From positions 270,298 through 334,297 of the forward strand of contig QKWP01000139.1 in NCBI GenBank assembly GCA_003550325.1: a stretch of 64,000 nucleotides of DNA. The letters run 5' to 3'. Both the position numbers and the translations under genes were made by a program. Below are positions 11,187 to 21,242 of this stretch, piece by piece; the stretch's first letter is position 1, and each line of letters starts with the position of its first letter. This DNA comes from Gigaspora rosea (lineage: Eukaryota > Glomeromycota > Glomeromycetes > Diversisporales > Gigasporaceae). The notes beneath the pieces were generated by a model. It searched no databases. It was given only the letters and a program-made list of their open reading frames with translations, and was not told where the DNA came from.

Positions 11187-12935
11187 ATGCCTTCAGTCTC
11201 TTACATTAATCGACGTAACACTATTCGTGAGGCTCTTGACGAAATAAATAAATACCCTTCTAACTCTCGCCCAAGTATCAATAGTGTTGCTAAAAGTTTT
11301 GGAATCCCAGAGGCATCTCTTAGACGTGCCGTAAAAAATGGCAACCCTCCTAACCGTACTGGCCCACCAACTATACTTACCGAGCATGAGGAGGAACAAC
11401 TTGCGGGCTATTGTATTAATGTACAGAAGCTTGGATTTGGCCTAACAAGATCTGGCGTTAATTATTGTGTGATGGAAATCTTAAGATTAAACAAGCGATC
11501 ACACCCTTTTAATAATAATGGACCGGGTCATGATTGGTGGGTACGTTTCATGAGAGATCACCCTGAGCTGTCGTTTCGTACTCCCCAAGAGTTATCAGAA
11601 GCGCGAGCACAAAAGGCCAATGCGACAATTGTGAAAGATTATTTTGAAAAACTTGGCAAAATCATCAATGAAAATTCGCTTACCGCTGCACAGATTTGGA
11701 ATATGGACGAAACTGGTTTCGTCCTTATTCCAAAATCTGAAAAAGTTATTGCAAAAAAAGGTGCGCGCCAGGTTCACAAAGTCGCACATGGAAATAATAC
11801 TGAACATATTTCAGTAGCACCCACGATTTCAGCTGCTGGTTCATGCATACCACCTTTATTCATTTATAAAGGTGTTCGTGCAATCCCTGGCCTATTAGAT
11901 GGTGCACCTCCCGGAGCTGTTATGGGGTTTACGGATACTGGGTACATGCGTGAAGGTCTTTTCCAAATGTACCTAAACCATTTTATAAATTCTATCCCAC
12001 CCATTCGACCAGTTCTATTAATACTCGACGGGCACAAAAGTCATATTAACTACATGAGCGTAAACTTTTGTCGCCAAAATAATATCCTTCTCTTTGCTCT
12101 ACCACCTCATACGACGCATGTTTTACAGCCGTCCGAGATTCCGTTCGCAAAATTAAAAAAAGATTATAGTAAAGCATGCGAAAAGTATCATACTAATAAT
12201 GGTAAAATAGTAACTAAGCATACCTTCGCGAAGATTCTTGGTCCCGTTTTTGTTGAGACCTATACACCACTAGCAATTTGCAACGCCTACAGAACCACTG
12301 GCATATGGCCATTTAATCCTAGTGCGATTAGTATCGATCGTTTAGACCCTTCTTTATTAACCGAACAATTTAACGAACCCATTAACCCACCTTTAATTTC
12401 GCCATTACTTGCTCAACCAAATCATCTTCGCTTTACTCGTCTAAATGTTAGTAGTTTAAACGAAGAAAATATTATATTAAAAAACGAGAATGATTTGTTG
12501 AGATCTCAGGTTGAAAAACTTAGTGAGGAATTGGAAACTTACAAGAGCCCTGGTACATGTGCATTACGTTTAGCACTCAAGTATCCAGTTCCTCAGGCTC
12601 AAACTCAAGTGACACCTGATCATACGAGTTCTGAAAGCCAACCTGAACCTATGTCGACCCCGCCTAAAAAAAAGCGAAAGACACTTCCATTTGCACGGCT
12701 TTTAACTGAAGAGGAAAGCTGGCGTCAGTTGAATGAGTTGAATGAGGAAGCGGAACGAAAAGCTGAAGAAATTAAAAGAAAAAAAGAGGCTGCAGCTCAA
12801 AAAAAAGAAGCGGCAGCCCAAAAAAAAGAAGTGGCAGCAAAAAAGAAAGAGGCACTAACTAAAAAAAAGGAAGCCACCGCTCAAAAAAAAGGCGGTGCAA
12901 CGACTAGATCTAATACCAAAAAAAAATCGGCTTAA
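11187..12935 (+). CDS. pogo-like transposase, 582 aa, apparently intact
   Basis: Cut-and-paste transposase acting in the nucleus on the 26-bp ends of its own element. N-terminus: psq-type helix-turn-helix at ~12-52 (SVAKSFGIPEASLRRAV). CENP-B-like domain at ~62-140 with HDWWVRFMRDHPELSF. DDE core: D174 in WNMDETGF, D281 in LLILDGHKSH, and E317 in HVLQPSEIPF, where most pogo relatives have Asp (LQPLD). Spacing between the last two acids is 35. Residues ~425-455 form a likely coiled coil. PPKKKRK at ~492-498 is an SV40-type nuclear signal. The C-terminus is a lysine/alanine repeat (KKEAAAQ units). The ATG at 11187 is the first in frame. No stop or frame break is seen. Confidence 0.93.
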   Translation: MPSVSYINRRNTIREALDEINKYPSNSRPSINSVAKSFGIPEASLRRAVKNGNPPNRTGPPTILTEHEEEQLAGYCINVQKLGFGLTRSGVNYCVMEILRLNKRSHPFNNNGPGHDWWVRFMRDHPELSFRTPQELSEARAQKANATIVKDYFEKLGKIINENSLTAAQIWNMDETGFVLIPKSEKVIAKKGARQVHKVAHGNNTEHISVAPTISAAGSCIPPLFIYKGVRAIPGLLDGAPPGAVMGFTDTGYMREGLFQMYLNHFINSIPPIRPVLLILDGHKSHINYMSVNFCRQNNILLFALPPHTTHVLQPSEIPFAKLKKDYSKACEKYHTNNGKIVTKHTFAKILGPVFVETYTPLAICNAYRTTGIWPFNPSAISIDRLDPSLLTEQFNEPINPPLISPLLAQPNHLRFTRLNVSSLNEENIILKNENDLLRSQVEKLSEELETYKSPGTCALRLALKYPVPQAQTQVTPDHTSSESQPEPMSTPPKKKRKTLPFARLLTEEESWRQLNELNEEAERKAEEIKRKKEAAAQKKEAAAQKKEVAAKKKEALTKKKEATAQKKGGATTRSNTKKKSA

Positions 12936-13352
12936 AAATTATATGTAAATCGAATTCGTCAGAATACCCTTTCACTCAAAATTTTAGATTTAAAAATGCG
13001 TTGCACATGATGATGATCGTTTAATAAATTCCGATTTGTCATTTGCTTTTTTTTTTATCGTGGCTTATTTTTGAATGCAATGTTGATCGATAGATATAAA
13101 TATTTAAAGGGTTATACGGGTTAGTAAAAATTTTTTATAGTAGAAACCTTAACTTCGTCACAATACCCCAGTCTCCCTTATATATTTATTCCACAATTAT
13201 TGTGTTCTGTAATATAATCCCAATTATTAATATTTATATAACGTTATTAATCTTTATTAAACCATACTCCTTGTAACAACATTAAAAATAGTACATATAA
13301 AAATTAACATAAAATATTATCGATTCACTCAGATAGAAGGAATATATAGAAA

Positions 13353-14888
13353 TTAACAATTAACAATAATACTTTCATACGTTACCAATGTAACATATTT
13401 TTTTACTTCTTTTCTAATATTCTTATCTAAATCGAAATATCTGTTTATACCCAAGTATTTCAAAGTTTTGTTTCGTTTGCAAAATTCAATTAGTGCTTTA
13501 GTATTTTTCTCGTTATCAAGGTGACCAATTAACACCTTTTTTAAAGGTGCATTGCAATGTTTGAAAAAAATATCAACATAAGAATTAAACCAAGGATCTC
13601 CTACATCAAGATATTGCAGTGTTAACGGTAATATTTCTGCAAATTGCATAACTTGGATTTTTAATTCATCTTCTGGTATGTCAAGAACGAACAATAAAGT
13701 AAGAAATTGAAGATTTTGTAAATTGCCAATAAGCTCTAGGAGCTGTGTGGAAATCCTAATATTCGTAATGTTGAGATATGTAATATTTGGGCAATGAGAC
13801 TTAAGTGCATCAAGTAATAACGATTTTTCACAAATTATTTCATCTATTGATTCAAATATTAATCGTTGTAATAATATGCCCGACTTTTTTATAATTTGTG
13901 CTATAGCCAATATAGTGGATGCATCAAACCTGGTATCAACTAACTCTAAAGTGCTGATTTTATAATTTAATATTTTTGACAGTTTTGTTTCGCAATACCT
14001 GACACGAAGAATTTCCAATTTCTTACAATTTTCCAGTATATCGAACTCTGTACTGTAATCACAATATTCTACTATAAATTCTTGTAATGAATTTTTTTGA
14101 CTTTCCAATGCTGAAACTATTCCGTAGAACTCTGTAGGAAATTCTTCTCCACCAACTAAACTAAATTTTCTAAGTTGATCTTGTGATTTAATAATGCATA
14201 TAAGAGAATAAAATAGAGTGTGAAGTAATTGAGGTTCAAAATCAGAATTAAATCCATCAAGTTTCAAAGATCTAATACTTGTAGTATTTTTTGCCAAGAC
14301 CCTTAATAATGTTGCAACACTTTCAATGTTGAAACGAGAAATTACACCCAAAGATAAATTTTGAAGTTGTGAGAAAAATTGTTTATTTTCTCCTAATGAA
14401 TAAAAGATTTCTGGACTAAATTCAAGAAATTCCGAAAAATGTAAATCTAATATATATAAAGTAGCACCACTTTCAATAAATAATTTGAATAATAAATTAA
14501 TTATATAATGCATTGATGAGTTACAATATAATTTCGAATTAATAAGTTCAAGATCAATCCATTTTTTGACTTTATTTTCCAAACGAAATAAATCGAGAAC
14601 CTTTAAAAATTTTGCATAATTAAATAATGTTTCAGAATCTGTGTTTACTCCACATTTTTTCAAACCGAATTTTTCATCTTCGCCGAGAGATGAAAAATAT
14701 TTAGAAATGAATAAAGGTTTTCTTCGGTCGAATGAAAATGGATCTTGCCAAAGAATAGGTATCGAAATTTTGCACCAATGTCGACTCACAAGTGCGCAAG
14801 AATGTAAAGTGTGAAATTCATTATTCAAATTATTAAGAATATTTTCCATTACTTCTGGTATAGTTCCCATAAATATTTTTGACGCCAT
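13353..14888 (-). CDS. F-box protein with leucine-rich region, 511 aa
   Basis: Single uninterrupted exon from the ATG at 14888. The F-box occupies ~residues 8-50 (IPEVMENILNNL, then LVSRHWCKISIPILWQDPFS). It should bind Skp1 and make the protein a substrate receptor of an SCF ubiquitin ligase. The rest is leucine-rich with irregular LRR-like repeats (LQNLSLGVIS, LRSLKLDGF-like, ITYLNITNIRIS, LQYLDVGDPW), probably the substrate-binding solenoid. There is no signal peptide or membrane segment. Length and start match the large F-box families of Glomeromycota. Its paralogue at 53398-54892 is broken, so this is the functional copy in the window. The substrate cannot be inferred. Confidence 0.9.
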   Translation of the reverse strand: MASKIFMGTIPEVMENILNNLNNEFHTLHSCALVSRHWCKISIPILWQDPFSFDRRKPLFISKYFSSLGEDEKFGLKKCGVNTDSETLFNYAKFLKVLDLFRLENKVKKWIDLELINSKLYCNSSMHYIINLLFKLFIESGATLYILDLHFSEFLEFSPEIFYSLGENKQFFSQLQNLSLGVISRFNIESVATLLRVLAKNTTSIRSLKLDGFNSDFEPQLLHTLFYSLICIIKSQDQLRKFSLVGGEEFPTEFYGIVSALESQKNSLQEFIVEYCDYSTEFDILENCKKLEILRVRYCETKLSKILNYKISTLELVDTRFDASTILAIAQIIKKSGILLQRLIFESIDEIICEKSLLLDALKSHCPNITYLNITNIRISTQLLELIGNLQNLQFLTLLFVLDIPEDELKIQVMQFAEILPLTLQYLDVGDPWFNSYVDIFFKHCNAPLKKVLIGHLDNEKNTKALIEFCKRNKTLKYLGINRYFDLDKNIRKEVKKYVTLVTYESIIVNC

Positions 14889-16115
14889 GAGTTACAATGG
14901 GAAAGAAATTTTTTAGGAAAGATGTTACAATCTTATATAAATAGTAGGACCGTGGGAAATTCATTGTACGTGAGCACATGAGTAACGTGTCAAAAATGGA
15001 ATACAGGAATAACCGTGTTTATATCGTGTCACAAATCGTGATTTGTGACATTAGAAGATTCAATTTTTCTTTCTGTTTTTTTTTTTCTATTATTAATTAT
15101 ACATAGATCGTCTCTTTTTAATGTAGTATAGATAGATTTCTTACCGTTTTTGTTCAATTCATTGAATGTTAAGCAAGTCTGAGGTGGAACTTGTATATTC
15201 TTGTTAGTTAGCGTATGATCGTCCTCTTATAATCAATTTGTATAGCACGTTCAACGTGTTATGTTAGCACGTATGTTTTTATAAGGGGTAAAAGTGCAAT
15301 GAGTAACGCTTGGGCTTAAAATTTAACGAAATCGTAACACAAACGTGCTGGATAACACATCAATGTGTTAGGTAGCGTTTAATGTGTTGTATAACTGATA
15401 ATAATTTAAATGTATATAACGAACGAATTTGACTTCAGTAACCCTAAAATAATAAAGGAAGTAATCTAGTGTAGTGCTGAAGAGACCTTTATTCGAGTAA
15501 AATCGGAAACTTTTCTCCCTGTAACTATTAGAGTCAAATCGGTGTGTCATTACATACTCTCCTGAATAATAGTCACAATTGGTTATTTGAATATATGGAA
15601 TATTTGAAGTATAAGCGATATAAGATTAAGGATGGTAGCCTAGCCTAATTTTATAAATCTCCAATTTTAATTTATATCAATTTAAAGTCGATTTAAACCT
15701 GATTTTAATTCTTTTAATTACGTAATCATTATGATAGCTACGAATTGTTCAAGGTTTTTATTTATTTTTTTTTTTAACACCCTCTGGCGGGACGCCATAT
15801 GGCGAGAGTTTAGGCGTTGTTTTGATTAATGATCAGTATTGATTTGATCATCATTAATAAAGTAGTAATTTCTTCAGATGCCGAACGTTGTCTTAATATG
15901 CATCGTGCGAATTTAATCGATTTCGAAAATGTCGATGAAAATTAAAAAGAAATGTATACGCGTATATTGAGGAGGTGGCTATAGAGAGGTTTGGCTGTAT
16001 TTTCTTTAATCATTTAAATATAAAAAAATTCGTTAAATCACTTACATTAAAATCGTTTGAAATAGATCTATATACAGTATTACGCAATTAAGATCAAATG
16101 CCTTGTCATAAATAA

Positions 16116-16544
16116 TTATGAATCATTTTAAATCACAAAATTGGATTTTTGCCATCCCATATAAGATGGATAATATTGCACTAGTAATGAGGATAGTCAT
16201 TATAATGGTTATGGGTTGTATGATTATAGTTATAACAATTATATGAATTAATTAAAATCAAAAATTTTTTTGCTAAATTAAGAAATAGCGTGTAAGTTTT
16301 TTTTTTAAAATGATCTATATTGTTATTAAGCCTTTTCACCCTTTACTTACCATGTTAAAATAAAGTTAGCACTACATTAAGATGATGTCTTAATTTTAAT
16401 GTATAGTAGTTTTAAAAGTTACTATAATTTAGCATTAAATTTTACGTTCGTATGTATGTATGTGTTCACTGTAATTTTTTAAGGGCTTTACATTTTTGAA
16501 GGATGGATTTATACGGGTTTATTTCATGATAGAAGATTGTGAAA
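16116..16544. other. Intergenic AT-rich sequence, nothing recognised
   Basis: It follows the end of the segmental duplicate. Only short poly-T runs and a TATGTATGTATG stretch near 16450 are visible. Confidence 0.5.
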
Positions 16545-16800
16545 AACCTATCCTACTACAATTATATTTACTACATATATTACTACATAGTCTTTTTTAA
16601 GCCGTAATTGTAATAATTACTTACTACATGTAGTAATATGTAGTAATGTAGTATTACTTACTACATGTAGTAATATGTAGTAATGTAGTATTACTTACTA
16701 CATGTAGTATTACTTACTACACGTAGTAACTGTAGTATTATTTACTACACATGTAATAATGTCGTATTACTACATAAAGTAATATATAGTAATATAATAT
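16545..16800. repeat. Palindromic TACTACATGTAGTA tandem array
   Basis: At least six copies of TTACTACATGTAGTA or close variants, joined by ATATGTAGTAATGTAGTA. Each copy is itself a dyad, so the array can fold into many hairpins. A further copy lies at 17610-17630. Confidence 0.8.
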
Positions 16801-17367
16801 TCCTTAACCCAGCTCTAATTTATTTTAAATAATTATTTACAAAGACCATGTTAGTTTGCTTTATACGTATAATCATACATTCTAACCTCCCAAAACTGGT
16901 ACACTTGGTAGACAAATTTTATATCAGTTTGAGAAGGTATCAGATTTATAAAAAAAAAAAAATAATAATAAAAAAAAATAAAAAATAAATTTAAAAAAAA
17001 TTTTAAAAAAAATTAAAAAAAGCGGGTTAAAAAGGAAGAGAAAGGCTAATTAAAAAAAATTGCCTTAGGGAAAAAAAAGAAAAAAAAACCAGCAACGATT
17101 TTCAATTTGCTGATTATTGCAGGTTATCGATTTTGGCAGAATCAAAAGGTACCATGAATTGAATTCATATATGACCACTTTGTCAATATGCGCCTGATTT
17201 TCCTGCACCATTTTACTTTTGCTCTGAAAAACGCATATGTTTATAAAAGAAAAAAAAACCGCAAATACAGCATGATACTGGCCCTTTTTGGATTTTTTAT
17301 TTCAAGATCTCAATATTTAAAAAAGCTCAATTCTCCAACAATGGCATTTTATATGATGAAGGTCTTG
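16801..17367. other. Intergenic sequence with an A-rich tract
   Basis: 16945-17090 is almost pure A with scattered T and G. The 60-codon frame at 17188-17370 has no family resemblance and is judged spurious. Confidence 0.5.
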
Positions 17368-17596
17368 TAGTAATAAATGTCACAGATCATAATTTAAAAT
17401 GAAATCTACATTCTATACTTAATCTGTTAGCCTTTTAAAACCTATTAATACTTGTTTATTATAATTTTTTTTAAAACTAACCCTAACCCTAAACCCCTAA
17501 CCCTAAAAAATGCACCCCAAAAAAATTTAGTTTTCGAGATTTTATACTATCATTTCATTTTAATCTGGATTTCATTATGATCTGTCACAATAATTA
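17368..17596. mobile_element. Small MITE containing telomere-like repeats
   Basis: Inverted ends share ACAGATCATAAT (17381 onward; complement ATTATGATCTGT to 17585). They are followed inward by AAATGAAATC and ATTTCATTTTAATC. The middle (17477-17510) holds four CCCTAA-type units, the complement of the TTAGGG telomere repeat. No protein. Class unknown. Confidence 0.6.
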
Positions 17597-18051
17597 CTAT
17601 ATGTAATAATATTTACTACATGTAGTAAATATTATCCCTATAACAAATTGCAGCACAGAATGATACTGAAATACATGAAAAAATTTGGATATGAAAACAC
17701 ATGAACCTGCACGTAAATCTATATGAGACAATGTATGAGAAAGCACGTTTACAGCATGTAAAAGGGCGCAGGTTCCGTGCAATGGTGCATGTACTAACGT
17801 GCAATTTATGTGTTTCGCGCACATTATCTTGTGCATATTTACGTGTAGGTAACATATAATAGCATATATCCATACATAACGCATAATAACATATATCTGT
17901 ATATGCATTTATACGTATTATTTTATTAACTAAATTTTATAATTTTATTAACTAAATTTTGTAATTTTTATTAATTAAAATTTATATTTTATTAACTAAA
18001 TTTTATTAATTTTATTATTTTATTATTAATTAAATTTATAATACGAATACT
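17597..18051. other. Low-complexity intergenic sequence
   Basis: It holds repeats of ACATATATC and TTTTATTAACTAAATTTTATAA-like units in short tandem form. The 103-codon minus-strand frame at 17597-17908 is compositionally driven (His, Tyr, Ile, Cys) and resembles no family. Confidence 0.5.
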
Positions 18052-18055
18052 TTAA

Positions 18056-18574
18056 GGGTAGAGGATACGTAGATCATTTATCATATGATTTTGGTGGTAC
18101 AATTTTTTTCTTTTTAAAATTAAAAAATTTTTATTAAGCAAATAATTTTAAATTTATAATAAAAGGTTGTAGAATAGACTTTTCTGATTCCAATGGTGGT
18201 AAAATCAGTAACATTGGTTAAATATTTACTGAGAAACATGTACTTGAAGATTGGGTATTACTATTTGTTTACAAAAAATCATATGATGATCATATGATAT
18301 ACCCAATCAAAATTAACTATTTTGTATAACTACGGAGAATTTGGATTGACTACGGAGAACTTTACCATATATACAAGTATATTTTTTAAAAAATATTTTA
18401 TTATTAAAATTTATATCATTAGAAAGAGCATGTTTTAATTTACAAATTACAAAAATTTTACCAAAAATTAAATGTTATTATAAAAAGTTTTATTAGTAGC
18501 ATATTTCTAATTTCTATATAAAATCATTTGTACTACCAAAATCATATGATAAGTGATCTACGTATCCTCTACCC
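18056..18574. mobile_element. MITE with ~45-bp terminal inverted repeats
   Basis: Ends read GGGTAGAGGATACGTAGATC inward on the left, with the complement at the right, followed by a shared ATCATATGAT segment. TTAA borders both ends (18052-18055 and 18575-18578). TTAA would fit piggyBac-type insertion, but the first bases are GGG, not CCC. A TA duplication with ends starting AGGGTAG (Tc1/mariner style) fits equally. No coding capacity. Confidence 0.8.
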
Positions 18575-19541
18575 TTAATTTAATAATTTACATGCCAAAG
18601 AAGAAATACTTTTAATTACTAAAAATATTTTAAAATAACCTAGCAACTAATAATATCGAAAAAAGAAAAGTAAAGAATAGTATCAAAATGAAAGGTTCAA
18701 AAAAAAAATCGAAGTGTCTACTCTAGCAATAACTCCAATAAAACAACTCCAATTGTAGAAACTCTAATGGCAGTAACTCAAGGGAGATACTAAAATGTAA
18801 TAATGTACTGAAAGTAAATAAAAATTGAAGAAAAAAATAATAGTAAAAAAAAAAAGCTTTAATACTTCAAAAATGATGAAAAACATATACCAAAAATGAT
18901 AGTGATCCAAGAGAGCAACTTGCAAAGCAATAACTCCAAGGATAACTTCAAAAGCAATGACAATAACTAAAAAAAATTATATGAAAATTAGTGAGTTGTA
19001 AAAAAAAAATTATAAAAATAAAAGAAAACAAAAAAAAAATAAAATAAATAAGTAAATATTTATTTACTTACAAATCAAATATAATTTGTCAATGTGATTA
19101 TCCATAGAAAAAACTCTTTCCGCTGATTCACATTTCCAAAAACGGTAAAGAAGAAAAACCTAGTCAAAAACAAAAAGTACACTAGATAACGTGTTAAACA
19201 CAAATAATAAAAAAGAAAGTTTTCTAAAAATAAGCAGTAGTTTAGTATTAGCACTTAGCACAAAAACTAGTGGATAAGAGGCTAGAAAGAAAAATTTTAT
19301 TTTTTAAAAAATTTTTTGGAAAATTTTGGGGAATTGCTTAAGACCCTATAATGCCGATCTGTTTTGATCAATTAGTCTATGCGTCAACAAACAAACAAAT
19401 AGTTTAAAACAAGTAAACAAACAAGTCACGTGGAATTTAGTCAAATTTTAGTAAAAACAAATCAACCAATTAGGTAAACAATCAACAACAAATAAACAAA
19501 CACGTAATTGTAGAAGAATCTAGAATTAGAAATATAATTCA

Positions 19542-20357
19542 ATGAATATCCAACCAGTTCCAGATTGGAAAATCAAGTTTCTAAAAGGAGGCTGCCATGC
19601 ATTAAGATGTGGTGTACATGAGTGTATAAAGTATTTAAACAAATCTTGTATGAGAACTCAAATGGTCGATATCGACATAGCAAGAGCTATTCAGACAATC
19701 TCAGCCGAAGAATTATGTTTAATAAGACATCTTCTTGAAAATTATTGCCAAATAACAGAGAAGCAGTTAAAAGAGATTCAAGAAGAAAGTGAAAAAGAGA
19801 AGAGCGAAAGAGTGAAAACACAACAAAGAAAGAAGATCTTATTAGATGCAGAGTGTGATACAGTTGACTATGGCATAGAAAAGATAGAAAAGAGTGTTTC
19901 AGAAAACATAGAAGAACATTTAAAAAAAAATTCATTAATTATAGAGTGTAAAACAATTAATCATGGAGTAGAAAAGATGGAAGATATCATTCCAGCAGTT
20001 AAGAAAAGTAGTAGAGATAATTCAACAAAAGTAGTAATAGAAGAAAAGATGAACATAGACTACCAAACAATTATCGAACAAAAGAAGAAACCAGAAGATA
20101 TTATGTTAGTAGACAAAGAGAACAATAAATTGGATGTAACAAAATCTATAGTAAAGGAAAGAATGAACATAGATCACCAAGAAATGTCAACACAAGACGA
20201 GGAAGAAAATTTGAGAAGGAGTGCAAGAAATATTGAAGACGTAGAATTGTCACAACAACAAGTAAAAACAGAGCTTAATAGAAATGCCAAGGTGTGGAAG
20301 AATAAGCTGAAAGGAAGTTACACTGTATGGGATATTCCATCTGATATCTCGCCATGA
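19542..20357 (+). CDS. LINE ORF1, first part, 271 aa
   Basis: Starts at ATG 19542 (MNIQPVPDWKIKFLKGG), preceded in frame by a stop. Residues ~60-100 and much of the centre are Lys/Glu-rich and likely coiled coil. MNIDYQTI and MNIDHQEM mark two copies of an internal repeat. Probably the RNA-binding chaperone of the element. Its TGA overlaps the ATG of the next frame (ATGA at 20354-20357), which could be a reinitiation arrangement or an old frameshift within one ORF. Confidence 0.65.
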   Translation: MNIQPVPDWKIKFLKGGCHALRCGVHECIKYLNKSCMRTQMVDIDIARAIQTISAEELCLIRHLLENYCQITEKQLKEIQEESEKEKSERVKTQQRKKILLDAECDTVDYGIEKIEKSVSENIEEHLKKNSLIIECKTINHGVEKMEDIIPAVKKSSRDNSTKVVIEEKMNIDYQTIIEQKKKPEDIMLVDKENNKLDVTKSIVKERMNIDHQEMSTQDEEENLRRSARNIEDVELSQQQVKTELNRNAKVWKNKLKGSYTVWDIPSDISP

Positions 20358-21142
20358 AAACTAAAGAAAGAATTAAGCTTTTTCAGATATATTTCAATTA
20401 TTCAATGGAAGGAAGAACTTCAAGTAGTGCTGCACAGGTGCAAGTTATTTTTAAGAATATAAAAAGAAAACAAGATTGGGAAAACAAGCGGGCAGTTCCA
20501 ATGGCAAATGGAAGGTTGTTGAGAATGTCTCCAGAGGTGTTTGACAAGGAAGTTCTTGTTAAGAGAAATCAGTATAAAACAAAAGTAACGAATGTACCAA
20601 AGTATGCAATTGATGCTTTATTACTAAAACAACTTAGTAGAGTGAAAGCAAAATCAGTATATATTACAAACAATAGTAATAGTAATCAAAGAAAAGTAGC
20701 AGTAGTATATTTCGAGTCAGAGGAGGATTTAAGAAAAGCATGGATGTCTGAAGTGTATTATTATAACACCAAGCTTGAATAGTTAAATTTGAATAAGAGA
20801 GAAGAAATGGAGTTTGATAAAGACAAAGAGTATATACAACAGGTAGTAAGAGATAAAGGAAAAGGAAAATATATGGAAGAGAACAGAAGTAATATATTTG
20901 GGGAAAGGAGAAATTTATGGAAGAGACAAGCAAGCAGAAAGAAAGAGAAATATATAGAACCAAGAGAAAGAATACAGAAAAGAAGAGAAGAAGATTTTGC
21001 GGCCAAGCAAAGCTCATTGTGCAATAAACAACTTTGTACCAACAAAGGGCACAGTGAAGAGTTAGTTAATAAAAAAATTCGTTTGAAGTTCAATGAGCTA
21101 GAAAGATTGATTAAGGGCCTGGTAAGGCCAAATTACTCCTAA
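20354..21142 (+). pseudogene. LINE ORF1, second part, with one in-frame stop
   Basis: The frame from ATG 20354 runs to a TAG at 20780-20782 and continues in the same frame to 21142. The first half contains an RRM-like pattern (SVYITNNSN and KVAVVYFESEEDLRKAW). The second half is very basic (GKGKYMEENR, RREEDFAAKQ), ending IKGLVRPNYS. Together with the preceding ORF it makes up the nucleic-acid-binding protein typical of a LINE ORF1. The stop probably inactivates it. Confidence 0.65.
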
Positions 21143-21242
21143 CAGCCGCACTAGTTGAATTAAAAAAAAATAGTAGTGAACAGAGCCTACTACACAAAAT
21201 AGCGCAAACAAGTTAACTATTATCGCGCAAAAACAAGAAATT

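Larger units (their letters stand above)
10211..13178 (+). mobile_element. Intact pogo-like DNA transposon
   Basis: Perfect 26-bp terminal inverted repeats begin AGGGAGACTGGGGTATTGTG (10211-10236, complement at 13153-13178). TA duplications lie at 10209-10210 and 13179-13180. The paralogous locus near 53230 is uninterrupted, giving a clean empty site. Subterminal GGGTATTNTGACGAA motifs recur at about 10238, 10390 and 10407, and in inverse near 12955, likely transposase sites. One full-length transposase ORF inside. The perfect repeats, open ORF and empty paralogue all point to a recent insertion, later than the segmental duplication. Confidence 0.95.
8605..16115 (-). repeat. Segmental duplicate, version 1 of the F-box block
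   Basis: Matches 51598-56047 in the same orientation, landmark by landmark: F-box fragment, a GC-rich patch with ACTAGTCCAG (9030-9110 and 52015-52090), GATCGGCCAGTT-like runs, the F-box gene, and the GCGGGACGCCATATGGCG box (15787 and 55767). The main difference is the 2968-bp pogo-like element present only here. Beyond 16115 the versions diverge. Non-coding parts 8929-10208 and 14889-16115 contain no recognisable gene. Confidence 0.85.

Noticed and set aside
16545-16800. CRISPR-like array
   Set aside because: Repeats are contiguous palindromes without spacers, in a eukaryotic context.
17597-17908. 103-codon minus-strand ORF
   Set aside because: Low-complexity TATATGC-type DNA; an 85-codon ORF overlaps it in another frame; no domain.
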